From: Rickettsiales bacterium
Lineage (GTDB): Bacteria; Pseudomonadota; Alphaproteobacteria; Methylaequorales; Methylaequoraceae
Length of the DNA: 20,277 nucleotides
Direction of reading: 5' to 3'
Assembly (NCBI GenBank): GCA_002710765.1
Contig: PALK01000009.1
Coordinates: 3,630-23,906 of the forward strand
The position numbers were made by a program, and so were the translations under genes. Below are positions 20,216 to 20,277 of this stretch, in pieces; positions within the stretch are counted from its first letter, which is position 1, and each line of letters begins with the position of its first letter. The notes under the pieces were generated by a model. That model was not told where the DNA came from. It was given only the letters and a program-made list of their open reading frames with translations, and searched no databases.

Positions 20216-20277
20216 TATACTGTACCAGTGGTTCCGGTAGTGCCCTGTGGCTGTTTTTGCTGATCTTGTTTTGCTTT
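20215..20277 (-). CDS. C-terminal end of a gene entering from the right
   Basis: The last 20 codons before a TAA at 20217-20215, reading KAKQDQQKQPQGTTGTTGTV. The frame is open to the window edge. The stop overlaps the next ATG (TAATG), which supports it as a real gene end. Low-complexity Gln then Gly-Thr repeat; product not identifiable. Confidence 0.6.
   Translation of the reverse strand, partial: KAKQDQQKQPQGTTGTTGTV

Overview
The window reads as part of the genome of a T4-like (Tevenvirinae-related) marine myovirus, AT-rich and densely packed. Most genes lie on the minus strand and abut or overlap by 1-70 bases. Recognisable parts typical of marine T4-like phages are class Ia ribonucleotide reductase (NrdA/NrdB) with a glutaredoxin, a RecB-like PD-(D/E)XK nuclease, a thermonuclease, a beta-helix structural protein, a SleB-type cell-wall hydrolase, bS21, GMP reductase, an Nfu-type Fe-S domain and several small conserved phage proteins. 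The likely host is an alphaproteobacterium, perhaps of the SAR11/Pelagibacter type. The main reason is a tmRNA that is circularly permuted in the alphaproteobacterial manner and has a tag beginning ANDN. The host assignment is inference.

Layout. 1-3521 (minus): GMP reductase (runs off the edge), bS21, an unknown protein and a large membrane coiled-coil protein. 3573-4952 (minus): three mutually overlapping lipoprotein genes and a 54-residue protein under one strong sigma70-like promoter. 5037-7310 (minus): membrane-anchored cell-wall hydrolase, a conserved phage protein, small proteins and a thermonuclease, several with their own promoter. 7375-10081 (plus): an oppositely oriented cargo island holding a SpeD-like pyruvoyl decarboxylase, a two-piece permuted tmRNA with a 75-codon gene inside its intervening segment, a ring-hydroxylating-oxygenase-like protein without the Rieske cluster ligands, and a putative 2-oxoglutarate/Fe(II) oxygenase. 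10078-15250 (minus): small conserved genes, glutaredoxin, nrdB, nrdA. 15265-20277 (minus): beta-helix structural protein, PD-(D/E)XK nuclease, Nfu domain protein, and a core/structural protein with an apparent programmed -1 frameshift that adds 133 residues.

Regulation. Two promoter families stand out. One is sigma70-like: TTGACA (or one base off), 17 bases (18 in one case), then a TATNNT box; it occurs before the bS21/guaC pair, the lipoprotein block, the conserved protein at 6283, the 82-residue protein, nrdB and nfu, and in variant form before the tmRNA. The other is an 8-base NATAAATA box, usually followed by TA, matching the T4 late promoter; it occurs before the membrane coiled-coil gene, the thermonuclease, the tmRNA, the Rieske-like gene, nrdA, the beta-helix gene and the frameshifted gene.

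The most interesting item is the tmRNA locus (7735-8304). The acceptor stem continues into the intervening segment as a 22-position helix, and its loop is almost exactly one complete small gene with its own ribosome binding site. Second is the frameshift at 18392-18398: a dnaX-type A AAA AAG site with a hairpin 6 bases downstream. Third is the cluster of unusual oxygenases next to the tmRNA.
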